From contig JAOZLU010000277.1 in the NCBI GenBank assembly GCA_029934695.1, positions 1 through 8,706 of the forward strand: a DNA stretch of 8,706 nucleotides. Reading direction: 5' to 3'. Made by a program: the position numbers and the translations under genes. The notes under the pieces were generated by a model. The model worked only from the letters and a program-made list of their open reading frames with translations, was not told the DNA's origin and ran no database searches. Shown here one piece after another: positions 4,993 to 8,706 of the stretch; the stretch's first letter is position 1, and each line of letters begins with the position of its first letter. Origin of the DNA: Desulfobacterales bacterium (lineage in GTDB: Bacteria > Desulfobacterota > Desulfobacteria > Desulfobacterales > 4be13).

Positions 4993-7900
4993 CGTTAGAA
5001 AATAAATATAATAGAGGTTCGAAGTGGAGAAAATGGGATTTACATGTTCACACTCCATTTTCAATATATCAACAATTCGGTGAGGATAATGATGAAACTT
5101 GGAAAAAATACATTGCAGACTTAGAAAATTTACCAGATGAATTTGCAGTTCTTGGAATAAACGACTACCTCTTTATTGATGGCTATGAAAAATTATTACT
5201 TGAGCAAAAGAATAATAATAAACTTACCAATATTAAACTGTTACCAGTTGTAGAGTTTAGGATTGATAAATTTGCAGGAATTCAATTTGAAAATCTAAAA
5301 AGAATAAATTTACATGTAATTTTTTCTGATGATGTCACTTCTGAAACAATTAAGAGTCAGTTTTTAAATACGCTTGAACAAAGCTATTCCTTAGAAAATG
5401 GAGGAAAATGGACAAGAGCAATTACCAAAGAAAGTGTTGCTGAATTAGGTTGCCAAATAAAAAAGAGTATCCCTAAAGCTGAACTATCTAAATATAGTTC
5501 AAATTTATCAGAAGGATTTAATAATCTGAATGTAAAAGAAGACCAAATTTTTGAATCCTTAAAAAAGGATTGTTTTAAAGATAAATATTTAATTGCCGTT
5601 GGGAAAACAGAATGGGGAGAATTAAAATGGTCTGATTCATCTATTGCAACAAAAAAAACAATTATTAATCAAGCTGATATTGTTTTTACTGCTGCGGAAT
5701 CGGATTCTGCATTTAATAATGCGAAATTAAAATTAAAAGAGCAGAAAGTAAATGATTTACTATTAGATTGTAGTGATGCACATTTCTTTTCAGATTCTAC
5801 AAATAAAGATAGAATCGGAAATTGCTTAACCTGGATAAAGGCAGACCCCACCTTTGACGGTTTAAGGCAAATTCTAAATGAATCTGAATACCGTGTTTAT
5901 ATTGGTGAAAAACCATCTATTTTCACCCGAGTTGCAAATAACCGCATAAGATATATTAACGAATTAAAAATTACCACTACTGATGGATACGATGATAAAT
6001 ATGGAAAATGGTTTAAAAATATTTCAATTCCACTAAATCAAGAATTGGTTGCAATCATTGGACATAAAGGTAGTGGAAAAAGTGCAATCGCAGATATAAT
6101 ATCGCTTTGCTCAAACTATTACAACAATGATGACTTTTCATTTTTAACAACTAAAAAATTTCGTGAAAAAAGTGGCAGAATAGCACGCAATTTTGAGGCA
6201 ACTCTTGTTTGGGAAAGTGGATACAAAGTTCTAAAAGGTTTGAATGATATCCCAGAATCAACTGATGAAAAAGGAGTAAAGTATTTACCACAGGGGCAGT
6301 TTGAAAGACTGACAAATGAGATTGCTACAGCCTCAGAATTTCAGAATGAAATTGAAAAAGTTGTCTTTTCTCATATTGAAGAGTCGGAAAAATATGATAA
6401 GCATTCTTTCGCTGACTTAATTGAATTTAAAAAGAATACTTTGGAAACAGAATTAACCGGCTTATATGCAAATATTGAATCGCTAAATACAAAAATCATC
6501 AAGTTAGAGATAAAAAACACCACTGCATATAAATTAGAAATAGAAAAAAAACTCAAGAAAAAAGAAGATGAACTAAATGCGTTAGTCGAACCTGAAATTA
6601 TTTCTGACCCCAACGAAGATCCTCAAAAAAAGAAACAAAGTGAAGCTGTCATAACAAGCATTGACAAGTTAAAAGAAGTTATTGAAAAGTTAGAGTTAGA
6701 AAAAGATAAAAAAGTAGAAGAAAAGAAAGATGTCCTTATTGCCCTTAAAAATCTAAAGGACACAAAAAAGGAAATAGAATTAAAAATTGTTGAAATAGAA
6801 CAATTTATATCTGATAAAAAAGAAAAATTCTCGTCGTTTGAAATAGATTTTAGTAAACTTATTTCACTCAAAACAGATTTTACAGAACTAGACAAACACA
6901 TTTCTGAACAAGAAAAGAAACTTGATGATATAAAAATAATACTTGGTGAACAAACCTCTGAAGATGACAAAAGACCTGTAAACAAACAAATTGAAGAAAA
7001 GCGAAACAAGTTAAAAGAAGAACAGGCAAAACTGGATACAGAACAAAAGAAATACCAAGAGTATTTAAATGCCAAAAAACTATGGGAAAAAGAGAAAACA
7101 AAAATTATTGGTAGTGATTCTACACCTGAAACAATAGCCTTTTACAAAAAAGAGGTTCAATATCTCAAAGAAGATATTGAACCTGAACTGATGAAAAATT
7201 GTGATGAGCGAATAAATATTACTCGTGAGATTTTCAGTAAAAAGCAAGATGTTATTACAATTTATAAAGATGTTAAAAGCCGTATAAGCGACATAATAAG
7301 CAAAAATGCAAAAAAATTAAAAGATTATAAAATTGATATTGCAGCTTCTTTGGTCATACATACAAATTTTAATACTCATTTTTTCTCATTTATAAATCAA
7401 AAGCAAAAAGGCACTTACTATTCAAAGGAGGGTGCGGAGAAAGAACTGTTAAAAATTGTCTCTGACATCAATTTTGATAATGAAGATTCGGTAATGTCGT
7501 TTCTCAGCAATTTAACAGACTCATTTCACAACGATAAACGTGAAAAACAAGAGAATGCGGAACGGCTTATAAATGAACAAGTTCAAGATGTTTTAGCTTT
7601 ATATAATTACCTATTTAAACTTGAATTCATTGATTTTAACTACCAACTGAAACAAGGTGACAAAGGAATTGAACAGCTTTCACCTGGTGAACGAGGAGCA
7701 CTATTGTTGGTTTTTTATCTCCTCCTTGATAAAAATGATATACCACTAATAATTGACCAGCCCGAAGACAATCTTGATAATCATAGTGTTGTAAAAATTT
7801 TAGTTCCATTTATTCGTGAAGCAAAAGCAAAGCGCCAAATTATCATGGTTACACATAATCCAAATTTAGCTGTTGTTGCCGATGCTGAGCAGATTATTTA

Positions 7901-8045
7901 TGTAAATCTAAATAAAGATGATAATTATACATTCTCAACTGTTACAGGGAGTATTGAGAATAAAGATGTTAATAAAAAAATTGTAGAGGTACTGGAAGGA
8001 GCCATGCCTGCTTTTAATAAACGGAAGAATAAGTATTATGAATAA
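4989..8045 (+). CDS. PHP-domain SMC-like ATPase associated with type I R-M (TrlF-like)
   Basis: A 1018-residue protein fusing a PHP phosphoesterase domain to an ABC/SMC-type ATPase. The N-terminus RGSKWRKWDLHVHTP has the HxH metal motif (H19, H21); other likely PHP ligands are D59 (GINDY), E89 (VVEFRI), H109 (LHVIF), and D263/H265 (SDAH), so the metal site looks largely intact. The ATPase head starts with Walker A GHKGSGKS (358-365) and a Q-loop-like LPQGQFE (433-439). A long Lys/Glu-rich coiled coil covers about 480-790, and the second half-head carries signature LSPGERG (897-903), Walker B IIDQPEDNLD (921-930) and switch H956 (VTHNP). From memory it matches the family databases call TrlF. 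PHP domains hydrolyse phosphoesters; this family's activity and substrate I do not know. The ATG is part of an ATGA overlap with hsdS, and the end overlaps rhuM by 8 bases. Its place inside the hsd operon suggests a defence effector or a safeguard acting when methylation or restriction fails (inference). AT content is the highest in the window. Confidence 0.88.
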   Translation: MTLENKYNRGSKWRKWDLHVHTPFSIYQQFGEDNDETWKKYIADLENLPDEFAVLGINDYLFIDGYEKLLLEQKNNNKLTNIKLLPVVEFRIDKFAGIQFENLKRINLHVIFSDDVTSETIKSQFLNTLEQSYSLENGGKWTRAITKESVAELGCQIKKSIPKAELSKYSSNLSEGFNNLNVKEDQIFESLKKDCFKDKYLIAVGKTEWGELKWSDSSIATKKTIINQADIVFTAAESDSAFNNAKLKLKEQKVNDLLLDCSDAHFFSDSTNKDRIGNCLTWIKADPTFDGLRQILNESEYRVYIGEKPSIFTRVANNRIRYINELKITTTDGYDDKYGKWFKNISIPLNQELVAIIGHKGSGKSAIADIISLCSNYYNNDDFSFLTTKKFREKSGRIARNFEATLVWESGYKVLKGLNDIPESTDEKGVKYLPQGQFERLTNEIATASEFQNEIEKVVFSHIEESEKYDKHSFADLIEFKKNTLETELTGLYANIESLNTKIIKLEIKNTTAYKLEIEKKLKKKEDELNALVEPEIISDPNEDPQKKKQSEAVITSIDKLKEVIEKLELEKDKKVEEKKDVLIALKNLKDTKKEIELKIVEIEQFISDKKEKFSSFEIDFSKLISLKTDFTELDKHISEQEKKLDDIKIILGEQTSEDDKRPVNKQIEEKRNKLKEEQAKLDTEQKKYQEYLNAKKLWEKEKTKIIGSDSTPETIAFYKKEVQYLKEDIEPELMKNCDERINITREIFSKKQDVITIYKDVKSRISDIISKNAKKLKDYKIDIAASLVIHTNFNTHFFSFINQKQKGTYYSKEGAEKELLKIVSDINFDNEDSVMSFLSNLTDSFHNDKREKQENAERLINEQVQDVLALYNYLFKLEFIDFNYQLKQGDKGIEQLSPGERGALLLVFYLLLDKNDIPLIIDQPEDNLDNHSVVKILVPFIREAKAKRQIIMVTHNPNLAVVADAEQIIYVNLNKDDNYTFSTVTGSIENKDVNKKIVEVLEGAMPAFNKRKNKYYE

Positions 8046-8706
8046 CCAACTCATAATCTACCAGACCGAAGATGGTAAAGTTAAAATAGAAACACATTTT
8101 GAAGATGAAACTGTTTGGCTGAATATTGAGCAGATTTCATATCTGTTTCAACGAGATAGAAGTGCAATAAGCAGACATATCAAAAACATCTTTACCGAAG
8201 GCGAATTAAGTAAAAAAGTGGTGTGTGCAAATTTTGCACATACCACTCGGCACGGGGCTATTGAAGGGAAATTACAAACAAAAAAGGTAAAACATTACAA
8301 TCTCGATGTCATAATTTCGGTAGGTTATCGAGTAAAATCACATAGAGGTGTACATTTCAGAAAATGGGCAACAGATATTCTTAAAGAGTACTTGGTAAAA
8401 GGCTTTGCAATGAACGATGAACTGCTTAAAGAAGCAGGCGGCGGAAATTATTTTGATGAGCTTCTTGCGAGAATTCGTGATATTCGTTCATCTGAAAAAG
8501 TGTTTTGGCGGAAGGTTTTAGACATTTACGCAACAAGTATCGACTATGACCCCAAAATCGAACAGTCCATTCTTTTTTTCAAAACTGTTCAGAACAAAAT
8601 GCACTGGGCTTCGCACGGAGAAACAGCAGCCGAAACGATTTACAAAAGAGTAGATTCATCAAAGGAACATATTGGACTGTCAAATTTTAAAGGCGAAATA
8701 CCCACA
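8038..8706 (+). CDS. rhuM: RhuM-family protein (3' end beyond the window)
   Basis: An open frame of 223 codons from ATG 8038, still open at the window's last base; family members are about 330 residues, so roughly a third is missing only because of the window edge. Residues 27-51 (WLNIEQISYLFQRDRSAISRHIKNI) resemble a helix-turn-helix. The most characteristic stretch is 87-127, with HYNLDVIISVGYRV, FRKWATDIL and YLVKGFAMND, followed by YFDELLARIRDIRSSE and WASHGETAAE. RhuM proteins were named from a Salmonella pathogenicity island, but their biochemical role is not established; homologues often lie in type I R-M loci. The start overlaps the PHP-ATPase stop by 8 bases, with GGAAG at 8023-8027 as ribosome site, so it is very likely the fourth cistron of the same transcript. 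It might act in regulation or in a toxin/defence role; the sequence does not decide. Confidence 0.9.
   Translation, partial: MNNQLIIYQTEDGKVKIETHFEDETVWLNIEQISYLFQRDRSAISRHIKNIFTEGELSKKVVCANFAHTTRHGAIEGKLQTKKVKHYNLDVIISVGYRVKSHRGVHFRKWATDILKEYLVKGFAMNDELLKEAGGGNYFDELLARIRDIRSSEKVFWRKVLDIYATSIDYDPKIEQSILFFKTVQNKMHWASHGETAAETIYKRVDSSKEHIGLSNFKGEIPT

Noticed and set aside
6623..7075. Minus-strand open frame of 150 codons (Ser/Phe-rich)
   Set aside because: Mirror image of the Lys/Glu coiled-coil coding sequence; the composition is a by-product of AAA/GAA codons on the other strand.

Overview
The window joins two unlike halves. Bases 1 to about 1735 hold a moderately GC-rich (roughly 43-50% in lines counted by eye) two-gene unit tied to corrinoid (vitamin B12-type) metabolism. 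Bases 2298-8706 hold an AT-rich (roughly 25-40% GC) block of four overlapping genes built around a type I restriction-modification (R-M) methyltransferase. Between them lies about 580 bases of gene-free DNA with a MITE-like inverted-repeat element and promoter/operator-like sequences. Everything real is on the + strand. A CbiR-type protein beside an AcsE-like methyltetrahydrofolate:corrinoid methyltransferase, plus palindromic and cacagag-type dispersed repeats, suggests an anaerobic bacterium, perhaps Desulfobacterota. That assignment is inference and weak.

Left part: a nested palindromic repeat (1-64) precedes cbiR (82-903), a TIM-barrel metal-dependent phosphodiesterase of the cobamide-remodelling family. 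cbiR carries four perfect copies of a 7-base unit inside its coding sequence. It overlaps by 4 bases a TTG-started pterin-binding methyltransferase gene (900-1718), whose last codons run into an inverted repeat that looks like the terminator.

Spacer (1719-2297): a 149-base element with long imperfect terminal inverted repeats and an internal hairpin. It is followed by two candidate promoters; the nearer one has a TGTATAA-N7-TTATACA dyad over its -10 box.

Right part: hsdM, hsdS, a 1018-residue PHP-domain/SMC-like ATPase (TrlF-like) and a RhuM-family gene that runs off the window. The genes overlap by 11, 4 and 8 bases, so they are probably one translationally coupled transcript. HsdM and HsdS should form an adenine methyltransferase. 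HsdS is unusual because its two target-recognition halves are about 64% identical by eye, which predicts a near-palindromic bipartite target. No hsdR motor/nuclease gene is visible. Either it lies beyond base 8706, after rhuM, or the PHP-ATPase is the effector of a methylation-guarded defence system. This hsdMS + PHP-ATPase + RhuM cassette is the most interesting system here.
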